Source: Paraburkholderia sp. (GTDB taxonomy: Bacteria; Pseudomonadota; Gammaproteobacteria; Burkholderiales; Burkholderiaceae). From it: a DNA stretch of 64,000 nucleotides. The notes below the pieces were generated by a model. It did not search any database, was not told the origin of the DNA, and saw only the letters and a list, made by a program, of their open reading frames with translations. Every line of letters begins with the position of its first letter. Within the stretch, counting starts at the first letter, position 1. Location of the stretch: positions 1 through 64,000 of the forward strand of contig NZ_SCRP01000015.1 in the NCBI RefSeq assembly GCF_004298475.1, given 5' to 3'. The translations under genes were made by a program, and so were the position numbers. Below are positions 19,225-28,554 of the stretch, piece after piece.

Positions 19225-20320
19225 ATTCGACAATCGATTCTCCTTCGACATAGGTTGCGGCGAGTGCCAGTTCGCGGTCGAACACGACAATGTCGGCCCA
19301 TGCGCCGCGCGCGAGGCGTCCGCGATCTTCGACGCCGAGATAGTCGGCCGCGTAGCGCGACAGACGCATCGAAACATCGGCGATCGGGAAGCCGAGCGAA
19401 ACGAGGTTGCGCAGCGCCTGATCCATGGTCAGCGTGCTGCCTGCGAGCGTGCCGTCGGCAAGACGCACGCCGCCGAGGCACTTGGTCACGTGCTGGCTGC
19501 CAAGACGGTATTCGCCGTCGGGCATGCCGGTCGCCGACGTGCTGTCGGTGACCACGTAGAGGCGCGGAATCGCGCGCATCGCGGCGCGGATCGCACCGGG
19601 ATGGACGTGCAGCAGATCGGGGATGATCTCCGCGTATTCGGCGTGGGCGAGCGCCGCGCCGACGAGACCCGGATTGCGGTGATGGAGCGGCGACATCGCG
19701 TTGAACAGGTGGGTGAAGCCGCGCGCACCGTGCTTGAGGGCGGCGACGCCGTCGTCGTAGGTCGCGAGCGAGTGGCCGAGCTGCACGCGCACGCCGCGTG
19801 CGGCCATCTCCGAAATGATCTCGATGTGGCCCGCGATCTCCGGCGCGACGGTCACGACGCGGATCGGCGCGATCGACAGGTACTTGAGCACTTCGGCGAG
19901 TACCGCCGATACCGCCGCGTCCGGCTGCGCACCCAGCTTGCCCGGGTTGATGTACGGCCCTTCCAGGTGCACGCCGAGCACGCGCGAGCCCCCCGGCGTG
20001 CGCGTGCGCGCAACGTCGCCGAGCCCCGCCACGACGTTCATGAGCTCGTCGCGCGGCGCGGTCATCGTGGTCGCGAGCAGGCTCGTCGTGCCGTAGCGCG
20101 CGTGCGTGCGCGTGATGGTTTCGATGGCGTCGCCCGCCTCCATCACGTCGGCTCCGCCGCCGCCGTGAACGTGCAGATCGATAAAGCCCGGCAGGATGTA
20201 GGGCGCGTCGTTGTTCGCCGGATCGGCCGGATTGCCGCTGATCGACGTGATGCGCCCGTTCTCGAACGACAGCGTGCCGTCAATCCAGCCTTCAGGGGTG
20301 AGTATGTTTCCGCTCAGCAT
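19217..20320 (-). CDS. nagA: N-acetylglucosamine-6-phosphate deacetylase
   Basis: NagA hydrolyses N-acetylglucosamine-6-phosphate to glucosamine-6-phosphate and acetate. The 367-aa amidohydrolase has the PGFIDLHVHGGGG metal motif near residue 47, GVHLEGPYINPGKLGA, the LGHS motif, FNAMSPLHHR and the catalytic Asp in VVTDSTSATG. AGGAAG lies eight bases before ATG 20320. It follows nagR by 137 bases and overlaps the SIS deaminase, so the two enzymes are probably made together. Confidence 0.95.
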   Translation of the reverse strand: MLSGNILTPEGWIDGTLSFENGRITSISGNPADPANNDAPYILPGFIDLHVHGGGGADVMEAGDAIETITRTHARYGTTSLLATTMTAPRDELMNVVAGLGDVARTRTPGGSRVLGVHLEGPYINPGKLGAQPDAAVSAVLAEVLKYLSIAPIRVVTVAPEIAGHIEIISEMAARGVRVQLGHSLATYDDGVAALKHGARGFTHLFNAMSPLHHRNPGLVGAALAHAEYAEIIPDLLHVHPGAIRAAMRAIPRLYVVTDSTSATGMPDGEYRLGSQHVTKCLGGVRLADGTLAGSTLTMDQALRNLVSLGFPIADVSMRLSRYAADYLGVEDRGRLARGAWADIVVFDRELALAATYVEGESIVEYA

Positions 20321-20457
20321 GAATGTCTTCCTGAATGTCTTTCAGAATCTGTTCCGGATTCCGCCAGGTTGCAACGAGGCACGAGGCGTCATATTTGTGG
20401 CTTGCATGCGTGATCTGTCCAGTGGCGCTGCATGCCCGCTCGCTCGGGCGCAGGCGC

Positions 20458-21192
20458 TCATTGGCGCAGCTCCGCAACGAAGTCGTAGTAGCCGTCGCGG
20501 CAATACGTGTCGGTCAATTCGATCGCGCGCTGGTCGGCCGAAAAGCCCACGCGCGTGATGACGAGCAACGCCGCACGCGGCTCGACGCCCATCAGCGCGG
20601 CGATCTCGCCCGTCGCATTGACGGCGCGAAAGTGCTGCAGCGCGCGCACGACCGGCGCGCCGCACTGCTCCAGAAGCGCGTAGAGCGACGTGCCGACGGC
20701 CTTCGGGTCCGGCACGATCGAAACCGGCAGCGCCGAATGCTCGACGGCCATCACGATGCCGTCAGCGCGGCGCAGCCTGCGCAGGCTCGTCACCGACGCG
20801 CCCGGCGAGAGACCCAGTTGCACGATCTCTTCGCGGTGCGCGGGGCGCACTTCGCGCGCGAGCCACACCGAATCCGGCGTGAAGCCGCGCTGCTCCATCT
20901 TTTTCGTGAAACCGGTCAGACGCGACAGCGGATCTTCAACCCGCGGCGTGATGAAGCTGCCCGCGCCGCGTGCGCGCCGGATCAGCCCCTGCTCCACGAG
21001 CAGTTCGATCGCCTTGCGTGCGGTGATGCGCGAGACGCCAATGGCATCGGAAAGCGAGCGCTCCGACGGCAGCGCCTCGCCAGCCGACCACACGCCGCAA
21101 TGAATCGCCGTGGCAAGGTTGCGCGCAAGCTGCAGATAGAGCGGCGTCACATTGCGCGCGTCGGGCATCAGGGCAGACCAACGGGTTTCCAT
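20458..21192 (-). CDS. nagR: GntR/HutC-family regulator of the nag operon
   Basis: The 244-aa protein has an N-terminal winged helix (about 15-85) with the GntR signature LPSERSLSDAIGVSRITARKAIELL, then a UTRA ligand-binding domain (about 95-240) containing RLRRADGIVMAVEHSALP and DRAIELTD-like strands. HutC-type members of this kind sense phosphorylated amino sugars. It is the first gene of the nag operon, so it is likely a self-regulating repressor. ATG 21192 (METRWSAL) is preferred over the longer frame reaching 21270, because that frame runs back to the predicted -10 region. Confidence 0.92.
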   Translation of the reverse strand: METRWSALMPDARNVTPLYLQLARNLATAIHCGVWSAGEALPSERSLSDAIGVSRITARKAIELLVEQGLIRRARGAGSFITPRVEDPLSRLTGFTKKMEQRGFTPDSVWLAREVRPAHREEIVQLGLSPGASVTSLRRLRRADGIVMAVEHSALPVSIVPDPKAVGTSLYALLEQCGAPVVRALQHFRAVNATGEIAALMGVEPRAALLVITRVGFSADQRAIELTDTYCRDGYYDFVAELRQ

Positions 21193-21268
21193 GGGATTCC
21201 AGCCAGTGGGGGGGATCGTGGGGGCGTCCGCGCGCGGGATACGTGTATCCGGGCTCCAGAGCGAGCCC

Positions 21269-21296
21269 ATTATATAACCAGCATAAAACCAGTCAA
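21269..21296 (-). promoter_or_regulatory. nag operon promoter with direct repeats in the spacer
   Basis: On the minus strand TTGACT (21296-21291), a 16-bp spacer and a perfect TATAAT (21274-21269) predict a start near 21262. Two CTGGTT direct repeats lie within and at the edge of the spacer, one helical turn apart. They are a plausible NagR operator that would block RNA polymerase. Operator identity is inferred from position only. Confidence 0.7.
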
Positions 21297-21501
21297 CAGG
21301 CGCTATTCACGCCGCCATCAAGCCAATAATATTTATTTAAATCAACAACATATAATGCATTTTTCGCTTCTCGCACGATGATTTCTCGCATTGGGATTTT
21401 CCCTTAGTTGCCCAAAAAATAGCTGCAGAGTAGGACCAGAACAAGACCAAAATAGTCTGGTATTGGTGTCATCGGAAAACTCCGGTGTCAACGCGTCGGG
21501 C

Positions 21502-21530
21502 AAAAAAAAACCGCGGCACAAGCCGCGGTT
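21502..21530 (-). terminator. Rho-independent terminator of metQ
   Basis: On the minus strand AACCGCGGC-TTGT-GCCGCGGTT is a perfect 9-bp stem followed by a run of T. It lies about 60 bases after the metQ stop. The rest of 21297-21501 is AT-rich with no gene seen. Confidence 0.92.
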
Positions 21531-21588
21531 ATTTACGAGCACTGCGTGCAGCAACGCGCTGCACGCCGAGGTACTGCCGAGATCCCAA

Positions 21589-22401
21589 TCAGAACGACGG
21601 AACCATCGAACCCTTGAACTCGTTCTTGATGAACTGGCGCACGTCTTCCGACTGGTAGGCCGCAACCAGCTTCTTCACCCAGGGCTTGTCCTTGTCCTGG
21701 ATACGCACGGCGATCACGTTCGCGTACGGGCTGCGAATGTCTTCCAGCGCAATCGCGTCTTTGGTCGGCTGCATGCCGGCCGCGAGCGCGTAGTTCGTGT
21801 TGATGACGGCGGCATCCACGTCGCCGAGCGCGCGCGGCAATTGCGCCGCATCGAGTTCGACGAGCTTCACCTTCTTCGGATTCGCTGCGACGTCGAGCGG
21901 CGTCGCGTTGTTGCCGTTCGCGCCGGCGCCTGCGCGCAGCTTGATCACACCTTTGTTCTGCAGCAGCAGCAGCGCGCGGTTCTCGTTCGACGGATCGTTC
22001 GGCACCGCGACCTTCGCGCCTTGCGGCAGGTCGTTCAGCGACTTCAGCTTCTTCGAATACGCGCCCATCGGCGAGATGTAGGTCAGGCCCGCGGTCATGA
22101 TCTTGTAGCCGCGCTGCTTGACCTGGCTGTCGAGGTACGGCTGGTGCTGGAAGCTGTTGGCGTCGAGGTCGCCTGCGTCGAGCGCGGCGTTCGGCTGGAC
22201 GTAGTCGTTGAACTCGACGACCTTGACGTTCAGGCCTTCGCGTTTCGCGACTTTCTGGACGACGTTCCAGACTTGTGCGTCCGGACCGGAGACGGTGCCG
22301 ACCTTGATGGTCTGGTCGTCGGCGTGGGCGCCGAAGCTGGTGGCGAGCGTGGTGGCGGCAAAGCCGGCGAGGAGGGTCTTGATCAGAATTCTGCGCTGCA
22401 T
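21589..22401 (-). CDS. metQ: MetQ/NlpA-family substrate-binding protein, orphan
   Basis: The 270-aa protein has a Sec signal peptide (MQRRILIKTLLAGFAATT...HA, cleavage after AHA near residue 27) without a lipobox cysteine, so it should be a soluble periplasmic protein. The mature part shows the NlpA/MetQ hallmarks: KVGTVSGPDAQVW, FNDYVQPNAALDAGDLDANSFQHQPYL and VPNDPSNENRALLLLQ. Family members bind methionine or its derivatives for a MetNI ABC transporter. No metN or metI gene is adjacent, and a terminator follows directly, so its partner must be elsewhere. Confidence 0.9.
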   Translation of the reverse strand: MQRRILIKTLLAGFAATTLATSFGAHADDQTIKVGTVSGPDAQVWNVVQKVAKREGLNVKVVEFNDYVQPNAALDAGDLDANSFQHQPYLDSQVKQRGYKIMTAGLTYISPMGAYSKKLKSLNDLPQGAKVAVPNDPSNENRALLLLQNKGVIKLRAGAGANGNNATPLDVAANPKKVKLVELDAAQLPRALGDVDAAVINTNYALAAGMQPTKDAIALEDIRSPYANVIAVRIQDKDKPWVKKLVAAYQSEDVRQFIKNEFKGSMVPSF

Positions 22402-22551
22402 GGAGAGAGTATTCCTGCTTGTTATTCAATATGGCCAGCCGGAACCGCATTGTGTGCGCTCCGCCAGCGGGTCCAGATGGTCTCACAGGAGGCCAGGCGC
22501 GTGAAATACCAAAATTACATACCGATATTTCCGGCGATTCAGTCCAGGGGC

Positions 22552-23181
22552 TTAGTCGAGCAGCAGCTTCAGGTCGTGAACCCAGGGCGTCGCGCCCTGC
22601 GCGTCGCGAGCGAAAAGCCGCAGCTTGCCGGTCGAGTCGAACACATAGCCCGCGGCCGTGTGGTCCATCGTGTAGTTACCCGGCGTTGCGCCCGGCACCT
22701 TCGCGTAGTACACGCGGAAGTCCCTCGCGATCTGCTTGAGCTGGTCGTCGTTGGCGGGATGCAGGCCGACGAAGGTCGGGTTGAACGCGCTCACGTATTG
22801 GCCGAGAAGCTCGGCCGAATCACGCTCGGGATCGACGGTGACGAACAGCACCTGAACGCGTTTCGCGGCATCCGGCCCGAGTTGCTGGAGCGCCTGCGAA
22901 AGTTCGGCCAGGGTGGTCGGGCAGACGTCCGGGCAATGCGTATAACCGAACAGCAGCACGACAACCTTGCCCTTGTAGTCAGCGAGCGAGCGCATGGTGC
23001 CGCCCGAGTCCGGCAGCGAAAAATCCTTGCCGAACTGCGTATTGCCGGTGATGTCGAGGTTCGTAAACGACGGCGCCTGCTGACCGCACCCCGCAGTCAG
23101 TACGCCGGCGCCGAGGGCGCAAACCGTGGCGAGCGCCACGAGCGAGGTGCGCCCGAAGCGCGCGAATTTATGACGGATCAT
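22552..23181 (-). CDS. SCO1/SenC-type copper chaperone for cytochrome oxidase
   Basis: SCO proteins deliver copper to the CuA site of oxidase subunit II. The 209-aa product has a lipoprotein signal with lipobox LTAGC (Cys near 32), then a thioredoxin fold with the CPDVC copper motif near 83-87 and the distal His in MDHTAAGY near 174. It is the last gene of the heme A/oxidase assembly run and lies 13 bases after ctaB. Confidence 0.93.
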   Translation of the reverse strand: MIRHKFARFGRTSLVALATVCALGAGVLTAGCGQQAPSFTNLDITGNTQFGKDFSLPDSGGTMRSLADYKGKVVVLLFGYTHCPDVCPTTLAELSQALQQLGPDAAKRVQVLFVTVDPERDSAELLGQYVSAFNPTFVGLHPANDDQLKQIARDFRVYYAKVPGATPGNYTMDHTAAGYVFDSTGKLRLFARDAQGATPWVHDLKLLLD

Positions 23182-23194
23182 GAGTCTTATGCTG

Positions 23195-24097
23195 TCACGC
23201 CCCTATCAGAACGCGAACGTAGTGGTCGACGAGCAGCGCTGCAAAGAGCACTGAGAGATAAACGATCGAATAGCGGAAAGTCTTCCGTGCGAGCGCATCC
23301 GAGTACTCGCGGTAGATCCTCCGCGCGTAGCCGAGGAACGCCATGCCGAGCAGCACAGCCACCGTGAGATACACGACACCGCTCATGCCCGAGATGAACG
23401 GCATGAGCGTGACCGCGAACAGGATCACCGTGTAGAGCAGGATGTGCAGACGCGTATAGGCTTCGCCATGCGTGTTGGGCAGCATCGGCAGACCCGCGTT
23501 TTCGTAATCCTTGCGGCGGTAGAGCGCGAGCGACCAGAAGTGCGGCGGCGTCCACACGAAGATGATCAGCACGAGAATCCAGGCGTCGCCGGGCACGTGG
23601 CCGGTGACGGCCGCCCAGCCGAGCGCGGGCGGCATGGCGCCCGAAGCGCCGTCGATCACGATGTTCTGCGGCGTGGCGGGCTTGAGCAGCAGCGTATAGA
23701 TGATCGCGTAGCCGACGAACGTGCCGAACGTGAGCCACATCGTGAGGGCATTCGTGAACGTGTAGAGCGTCCACATGCCGATGGCGCCGAGCACGGCCGA
23801 GAACAGCAGGATCTGCGCGCTCGAAATCTCGCCGCGCGCCGATGGGCGCCAGGCAGTCCGGCGCATCATCGCGTCGACTTTCTGCTCGACAAGACAGTTG
23901 ATGGCGAATACAGCACCGGCCGTGAGCCAGATGCCGATCGTGCCGCCGATCAGAACTTTCCAGGACACCATGCCAGGCACGGCGAGGAACATGCCGATCA
24001 CGGCGCAGAACACCGCAAGCTGGGTCACGCGCGGCTTCGTGAGCGCGACGTATTGCGAGATCCGGCTGGGCGTGTGGGAGAAGGTTGTGCTTTCCAT
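23195..24097 (-). CDS. ctaB: Protoheme IX farnesyltransferase (heme O synthase)
   Basis: CtaB adds a farnesyl group to heme b, making heme O in the inner membrane. The 300-aa UbiA-family protein has about nine membrane segments. Its first prenyl-diphosphate motif is [15 protein letters not shown] and the second region contains YTLLLKP and [25 protein letters not shown], specific for heme O synthases. It follows ctaA by ten bases on the same strand, and its product is the ctaA substrate. Confidence 0.96.
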   Translation of the reverse strand: MESTTFSHTPSRISQYVALTKPRVTQLAVFCAVIGMFLAVPGMVSWKVLIGGTIGIWLTAGAVFAINCLVEQKVDAMMRRTAWRPSARGEISSAQILLFSAVLGAIGMWTLYTFTNALTMWLTFGTFVGYAIIYTLLLKPATPQNIVIDGASGAMPPALGWAAVTGHVPGDAWILVLIIFVWTPPHFWSLALYRRKDYENAGLPMLPNTHGEAYTRLHILLYTVILFAVTLMPFISGMSGVVYLTVAVLLGMAFLGYARRIYREYSDALARKTFRYSIVYLSVLFAALLVDHYVRVLIGA

Positions 24098-24106
24098 ATG
24101 GGCGGA

Positions 24107-25216
24107 TTAGGCCGGTGCGGCGTCGCGCGCTGACATAACGGCGCGGCCGGAGCGGCTGTAAGCGATTCGAAAGTTTAGCATGACGACCAGAAGCAGCATG
24201 ATCGCTGCCCCGCCGTTATGCGCCACTGCGATGGCGAGCGGCCATTGCAGCACGATGTTCGACAGCCCCGTCAAAAACTGAATCAGGACTACGACAAGAA
24301 CCCAATTTGCAGGACGCCGTAGCGATTCGAAGCGTCTCAATCTGAAAGCCAACCATACCAGATAAGCGATCACCACGAATGCGAACGTCCGATGCGTCCA
24401 GTGGATTGCAACGAGCGCGTCCTGGGTGATGACGTCGCCGTTGCCGTCCATGCCGAGTGCGCGCCACAGATGGAAACCGTGATGGAAATCCATCGGCGGA
24501 ATCCACGCACCGTTGCAGGTCGGGAAATCCGTGCAGGCGAGCACCGCGTAGTTCGTGCTCACCCAGCCGCCGAGCGCGATCTGCGCCACGAGCAACGCGA
24601 GCGCTGCAAGCGCCGCGGCGCGCCAGCCGCCCGTCTCGGGTTCGTACGCAGGCAGCGGCGTGATGCGCGCCGCGAGCCAGCCGAGCGTGCCGAGCAGCGC
24701 GAGCCCGAGCAACAGGTGCGTGGTGACGATGATCGGCTGCAGCTTCATCGTGACGGTCCATGCGCCGAAGATACCCTGCACGAGAATCAGCCCGAGCAGC
24801 GCCGTCGGCCACCAGGGCGAAACCGAGAGGGGCAGGCGTTTGATGCGCGCGCGCCAGGCAATCGCCGTCTGCGCGATGATCAGCACGCCGATCGACATCG
24901 CGAAATAGCGGTGGATCATCTCGATCCACGCCTTCGACAGGCTGACCGGGCCGGTGGGCATCGCCGCATACGCGGCGGCAATCTGTGCATGCGCGATGAA
25001 CGGCGACGACGTGCCGTAGCATCCGGGCCAGTCCGGGCAGCCGAGGCCGGAGTCGGTGAGCCGCGTGAATCCGCCGAACATCACGAGGTCGAGCGTCATG
25101 AACGTCGTCACCCAAACGAGCTTGCGGAACTTGTTGTCGTCGGCTTTCACCCACACCCAGGAGAGCGGCAGCAGCGCGATGCAAAGACCGATCAGACCCA
25201 GCTCCAGTATGAACAT
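24107..25216 (-). CDS. ctaA: Heme A synthase
   Basis: CtaA oxidises the C8 methyl of heme O to give heme A for aa3 oxidase. The 369-aa protein has eight membrane helices. It shows FGGFTRLTDSGLGCPDWPGC (the cysteine pair region), MIHRYFAM, TTHLLLG and IHWTHR, whose histidines bind heme. It sits between an assembly-type membrane protein and ctaB, in the usual betaproteobacterial order. Confidence 0.95.
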   Translation of the reverse strand: MFILELGLIGLCIALLPLSWVWVKADDNKFRKLVWVTTFMTLDLVMFGGFTRLTDSGLGCPDWPGCYGTSSPFIAHAQIAAAYAAMPTGPVSLSKAWIEMIHRYFAMSIGVLIIAQTAIAWRARIKRLPLSVSPWWPTALLGLILVQGIFGAWTVTMKLQPIIVTTHLLLGLALLGTLGWLAARITPLPAYEPETGGWRAAALAALALLVAQIALGGWVSTNYAVLACTDFPTCNGAWIPPMDFHHGFHLWRALGMDGNGDVITQDALVAIHWTHRTFAFVVIAYLVWLAFRLRRFESLRRPANWVLVVVLIQFLTGLSNIVLQWPLAIAVAHNGGAAIMLLLVVMLNFRIAYSRSGRAVMSARDAAPA

Positions 25217-25253
25217 TCCTTACCTTGTCAGCGTTAAAAGCGTGCGCCGCGCG

Positions 25254-25931
25254 TTATCCAATGCGCGACCACTTCAGCAGTTTCGTCACGTCGCCCTTGA
25301 TCTTCGACGGATCCGCGTGCGCAGGAAAACGCATCATCAGATTGCCGTTCGGATCGACGAGGTAGATGTGATCGGTGTCCTTCATCGCTTGCGCGGCGGG
25401 CAGCCATTGCGCGAGCGCAGCCGGATCGGCGCGCAGCATGCGCGTGTCGGGGTAGGCGGTTTTCAGCACCTGCGCGACCGGTGCGTCGTCGGTGCGCAGC
25501 CAGAGCGTCACGACGCGCTCGCGCTCCGCGCCCTGCGTCGCGCGCACCTGGCGCATGAAATAAAGCTTGGTCGCGCACGGCTCGCCGCACGCGCCGCCAT
25601 CGACCGAAATCATCAGCCAGTGCCCGCGCAGTGACGCGAGCGGGACCATCTGACCGTCGTCGCCGGTCACGGTCAGCGCGTCGGGAATCGGGCGCTGCGG
25701 CTCGATGAGCGTGCCGTAGCTCGTCGAACCGCCCTTCGGCTTGATCACGTAATACGCGAAGTACGAGATCGCAATGGGCGCCGCGCAGATCAGCGCGATC
25801 AGCCACACCATCCAGCGGCTCCCCCGCCGCGCGCTCGCAGGAGCGCCGTCCGTGCGCAAGGGCGAGCCCGCCGCGCGAAGGGGCGCGGCGTCGCTGCCAG
25901 CCTGTGGCGAACGGGGGGTTTGTGTCGACAC
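25254..25931 (-). CDS. Membrane-anchored thioredoxin-like cytochrome oxidase assembly protein
   Basis: The 225-aa protein has a Pro/Ser/Ala-rich cytoplasmic start, one membrane segment (MVWLIALICAAPIAISYFAYYV) and a periplasmic thioredoxin-fold domain. That domain has LRGHWLMISVDGGACGEPCATKLYFMRQV, a C-x3-C arrangement reminiscent of SCO, and IYLVDPNGNLMMRFP. It always sits near SURF1 and ctaA in related genomes as far as I recall, which suggests a role in oxidase or copper-site assembly. GTG 25931 was chosen because AAGGAAGAGG precedes it; an upstream ATG-led frame reaches 26006. Confidence 0.75.
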   Translation of the reverse strand: MSTQTPRSPQAGSDAAPLRAAGSPLRTDGAPASARRGSRWMVWLIALICAAPIAISYFAYYVIKPKGGSTSYGTLIEPQRPIPDALTVTGDDGQMVPLASLRGHWLMISVDGGACGEPCATKLYFMRQVRATQGAERERVVTLWLRTDDAPVAQVLKTAYPDTRMLRADPAALAQWLPAAQAMKDTDHIYLVDPNGNLMMRFPAHADPSKIKGDVTKLLKWSRIG

Positions 25932-26037
25932 TGCTCGAACCTCTTCCTTTTGTTGATGTGTTACGAAGGCAGCGCGTCTTTCCTTGCAATCCGCGCCATG
26001 CAACATCAGCAGCGCGAATCACCATTCCGGTGGATCG

Positions 26038-26784
26038 TCAGGCCCCCTTCGCGGTCTGATCGCCACCCGCGCTGCGCGCTTTTGTCGCAGCGCGACGGCC
26101 CGCATAAAGGCCAAAAACAAGCGCTGCGGCAGCCATTCCCCACCACTGGAGCATGTAGCCATAGTTGCGGTCGACGTCGAAATCCGGCTGCGGCCAATCG
26201 CGCACAAGACCGTCTTTCGCCGCTGGCACAAAGGCTGTCTGCTGGATCACGAACGGCTGAAGCGGCAGTCCGATTTCCGTCGCATACGACGTAACGTCGA
26301 GATTTTGCCGTATCTTTTGATGCAGCGCAGAGTCTTCCGCTCCCAAATCATAGGCGCGTGTGGCATCCGCGCGCGCGATGCCCTCCACTTCGACCGGTCC
26401 GGAAGGCGTGTCGAAGGGTCCGATCACGGTGCGATCTTCATAGTTGCGCGGCAGCCAGCCCCGGTTCACGAGCACATAGCCGCCGTCCTGCAGCTTGAGC
26501 GGCATCACGACGTAAAAGCCCGGCTGGTCGTTGTACGGCCGGTTGTCGAGGTAGACGGCGCGCTCGGGCATGAACGTGCCGGTCGCGCGCACCCGGTGGA
26601 ATTCGATACCCTTGAGCGGCAGCGGCGTCGCGCCCACGGCGAGCGGCGGCGCCGATTCGTTGCTTTCGATGTGCGCCTGCAGCGCTTCCTTCTGATGCGC
26701 GCGGTCGCGCTGCCAGAAGCCGAGCCGGATCGTCACGGCCATGACGAACATAATCAGCAATACGGGAACGAGCCGGATCTTCAT
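26038..26784 (-). CDS. SURF1-family cytochrome oxidase assembly protein
   Basis: SURF1 proteins help insert heme A into oxidase subunit I. The 248-aa product has the two flanking membrane helices of the family (residues 5-20 and about 212-230) around a periplasmic domain. Conserved parts include LGFWQRDRAHQK, VYLDNRPYNDQPGFYVVMPL, VLVNRGWLPRN and the C-terminal NYGYMLQWWGMAAAALVFG. It is in the middle of the oxidase assembly cluster. Confidence 0.93.
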   Translation of the reverse strand: MKIRLVPVLLIMFVMAVTIRLGFWQRDRAHQKEALQAHIESNESAPPLAVGATPLPLKGIEFHRVRATGTFMPERAVYLDNRPYNDQPGFYVVMPLKLQDGGYVLVNRGWLPRNYEDRTVIGPFDTPSGPVEVEGIARADATRAYDLGAEDSALHQKIRQNLDVTSYATEIGLPLQPFVIQQTAFVPAAKDGLVRDWPQPDFDVDRNYGYMLQWWGMAAAALVFGLYAGRRAATKARSAGGDQTAKGA

Positions 26785-26883
26785 CGCGCACGCTCCCCGC
26801 GAAAATCGATCGACCGCCGTCCGCCGGCGCGCGGTGACATAATCAAGCCATGGCTCTCAGGCATGGCGGATTCCGTGAACTTC

Positions 26884-27093
26884 ATGCACATCCTCGTTCC
26901 TATTGCGTTTGCATTGATCATTGCGAGCTTGATCAGCGCACTTTACTTCATGATGCACGACCGCGGTCGCACCAAAAGGATGGTCTGGTCGCTCGCGACG
27001 CGCGTCGGGCTCTCCATCTCACTCTTCCTCTTCATCCTTTTTGCGCACTGGATGGGCTGGATCCAGTCAACCGGCATTCCGTACGGCCGCTAG
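26884..27093 (+). CDS. Twin transmembrane protein (DUF2909 family)
   Basis: The 69-aa product starts MHILVPIAFALIIASLISAL and has two membrane helices joined by the charged loop MMHDRGRTKRMV, ending WIQSTGIPYGR. This matches the DUF2909 twin-transmembrane family found beside oxidase genes in betaproteobacteria. It is the only plus-strand gene in the oxidase cluster. ATG 26863 (MADSVNF) is an alternative start; neither has a strong Shine-Dalgarno sequence. Function is unknown, with an oxidase-related role inferred from context. Confidence 0.85.
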   Translation: MHILVPIAFALIIASLISALYFMMHDRGRTKRMVWSLATRVGLSISLFLFILFAHWMGWIQSTGIPYGR

Positions 27094-27295
27094 GATCGCC
27101 CCGGTCGCGTACGCGCGTTTGCATCTGCGTCGGTGTGTGCGGCCCGCAAGGACAAAGCGCCGCGCCGACGAAGTCGGCCACGGCGCGTTCTCAGTACGTC
27201 ATCAGGCTCTTCGACTCTTTTTTCGGCTTCACGCATGGCGCGGATTCATTGTCCGCGCCATGCGCAGCGTCGCTTTCGCCTATTCACCTATTCGC

Positions 27296-28153
27296 CTACA
27301 GCCAGTACACGACGATGTACAGGCCGAGCCACACGACGTCGACGAAGTGCCAGTACCACGCCGCGCCTTCGAATGCGAAGTGATGCTCGGCCGTGAAGTG
27401 GCCGCGAATCAGCCGGATCATCACCACCGTCAGCATCGTGCCGCCGAGGAACACGTGAAAGCCGTGGAAGCCGGTCAGCAGGAAGAACGTCGAGCCATAA
27501 ATGCCCGATGCCAGCGTGAGATTCAATTCGGTGTAGGCGTGAATGTATTCGAACGCCTGCAGGCAGAGGAAGCTCAGCCCCAGCACGATCGTCCCGGCGA
27601 GCCAGGCGATGGCCTTGGTGCGATGATTCTCGCGCAGCGCGTGGTGTGCGACGGTGAGCGTCGCGCCCGACGAGAGCAGCAGCGCCGTGTTGATCGTCGG
27701 CACCGGCCACGGCGTCATCGAGCGGAACTGCGAGACCAGCTCGCCCGGCCCCGTGTTCGGCCACACGGCTGTGAAGTCCGGCCAGATCAGCTTGTAGTCG
27801 AGGCTGCCGAGCTGATGCAGCGCAATCGCGCGCGCGTAGAAGAGCGCGCCGAAGAATGCGCCGAAGAACATCACCTCGGAAAAAATGAACCAGCTCATGC
27901 TCCAGCGGTACGACGCGTCGACGCGCTTGCCGTACATGCCGCCTTCCGATTCGGCGATGGCGTCGCCGAACCAGTGCCACAGCGTGAAGAGCACCCAGAG
28001 CAGGCCAACCGCGACTCCGATCGGCCCCCAGGACTCGCCGTTGATCCACGAGGCGAGCGACGCGAGCATGACGAGAAGGCCGATGGACGCGCTGATCGGA
28101 TGCCGCGACGGGTGCGGAATGAAGTAGTACGGGCTATCGTTTTGGCCGCTCAT
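27296..28153 (-). CDS. ctaE: Cytochrome c oxidase subunit 3
   Basis: The 285-aa protein has seven membrane segments and the subunit III marks: SYRWSMSWFIFSEVMFFGAFF, FEYIHAYTELNL, FHGFHVFLGG and a terminal WYWHFVDVVWLGLYIVVYW. It stabilises the subunit I active site of the proton-pumping aa3 oxidase. ATG 28153 starts MSGQNDSPYYFIPHPS, the usual beginning. Confidence 0.96.
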   Translation of the reverse strand: MSGQNDSPYYFIPHPSRHPISASIGLLVMLASLASWINGESWGPIGVAVGLLWVLFTLWHWFGDAIAESEGGMYGKRVDASYRWSMSWFIFSEVMFFGAFFGALFYARAIALHQLGSLDYKLIWPDFTAVWPNTGPGELVSQFRSMTPWPVPTINTALLLSSGATLTVAHHALRENHRTKAIAWLAGTIVLGLSFLCLQAFEYIHAYTELNLTLASGIYGSTFFLLTGFHGFHVFLGGTMLTVVMIRLIRGHFTAEHHFAFEGAAWYWHFVDVVWLGLYIVVYWL

Positions 28154-28266
28154 ACCTGATTCTCCAATTTCCAGTTGCTCCGTAAATATTCCAGCTTGCT
28201 GTCTTCGCCATGCCTTCGCGCTGCCTGCTGTGCGCGACGTCGGGCAACGTCGGACATCCTCGCACG

Positions 28267-28491
28267 CTACCCCGCCACGGCGTGCACGACCAGCAGCAGC
28301 ACGCCGACGAAGATGGCCGCGCCCAGCAACCCCGCAATGATCAGCGCGAGCGGGTGAAGCTGCGCCGCGTCGGACTCGAGATCCGCGCGCTTGCGCACGC
28401 CCATGAACGACCACGCAATCGCCCTGCAAAGCTGCAGCACGCCGCTCTTCTTCTTCCCTGCGCCGCCCTCTCCGTCCGTTCCGCCGTTCAT
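28267..28491 (-). CDS. DUF2970 small membrane protein
   Basis: The 74-aa product has a Gly/Lys-rich start, the motif AIAWSFMGVRKRADLESDAA and one C-terminal membrane helix (ALIIAGLLGAAIFVGVLLLV). This is the DUF2970 pattern, encoded between ctaG and the subunit 3 gene in betaproteobacteria. Function is unknown. It follows ctaG by 63 bases. Confidence 0.88.
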   Translation of the reverse strand: MNGGTDGEGGAGKKKSGVLQLCRAIAWSFMGVRKRADLESDAAQLHPLALIIAGLLGAAIFVGVLLLVVHAVAG

Positions 28492-28554
28492 GGGCGTCGT
28501 GTCTCCGTCCGCCGTGTTGTGCCGTATTGCACCCTCTGCCGCGCCCTGCCGGCC

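Noticed and set aside
22402..22551. Possible SAM riboswitch upstream of metQ
   Set aside because: None of the conserved SAM-riboswitch core segments could be recognised in the 150-bp gap.
28134..28213. Short minus-strand ORF (MAKTASWNIYG...) overlapping the oxidase subunit 3 start
   Set aside because: Very short, no family resemblance and overlapping a certain gene; it may be translated but cannot be supported.
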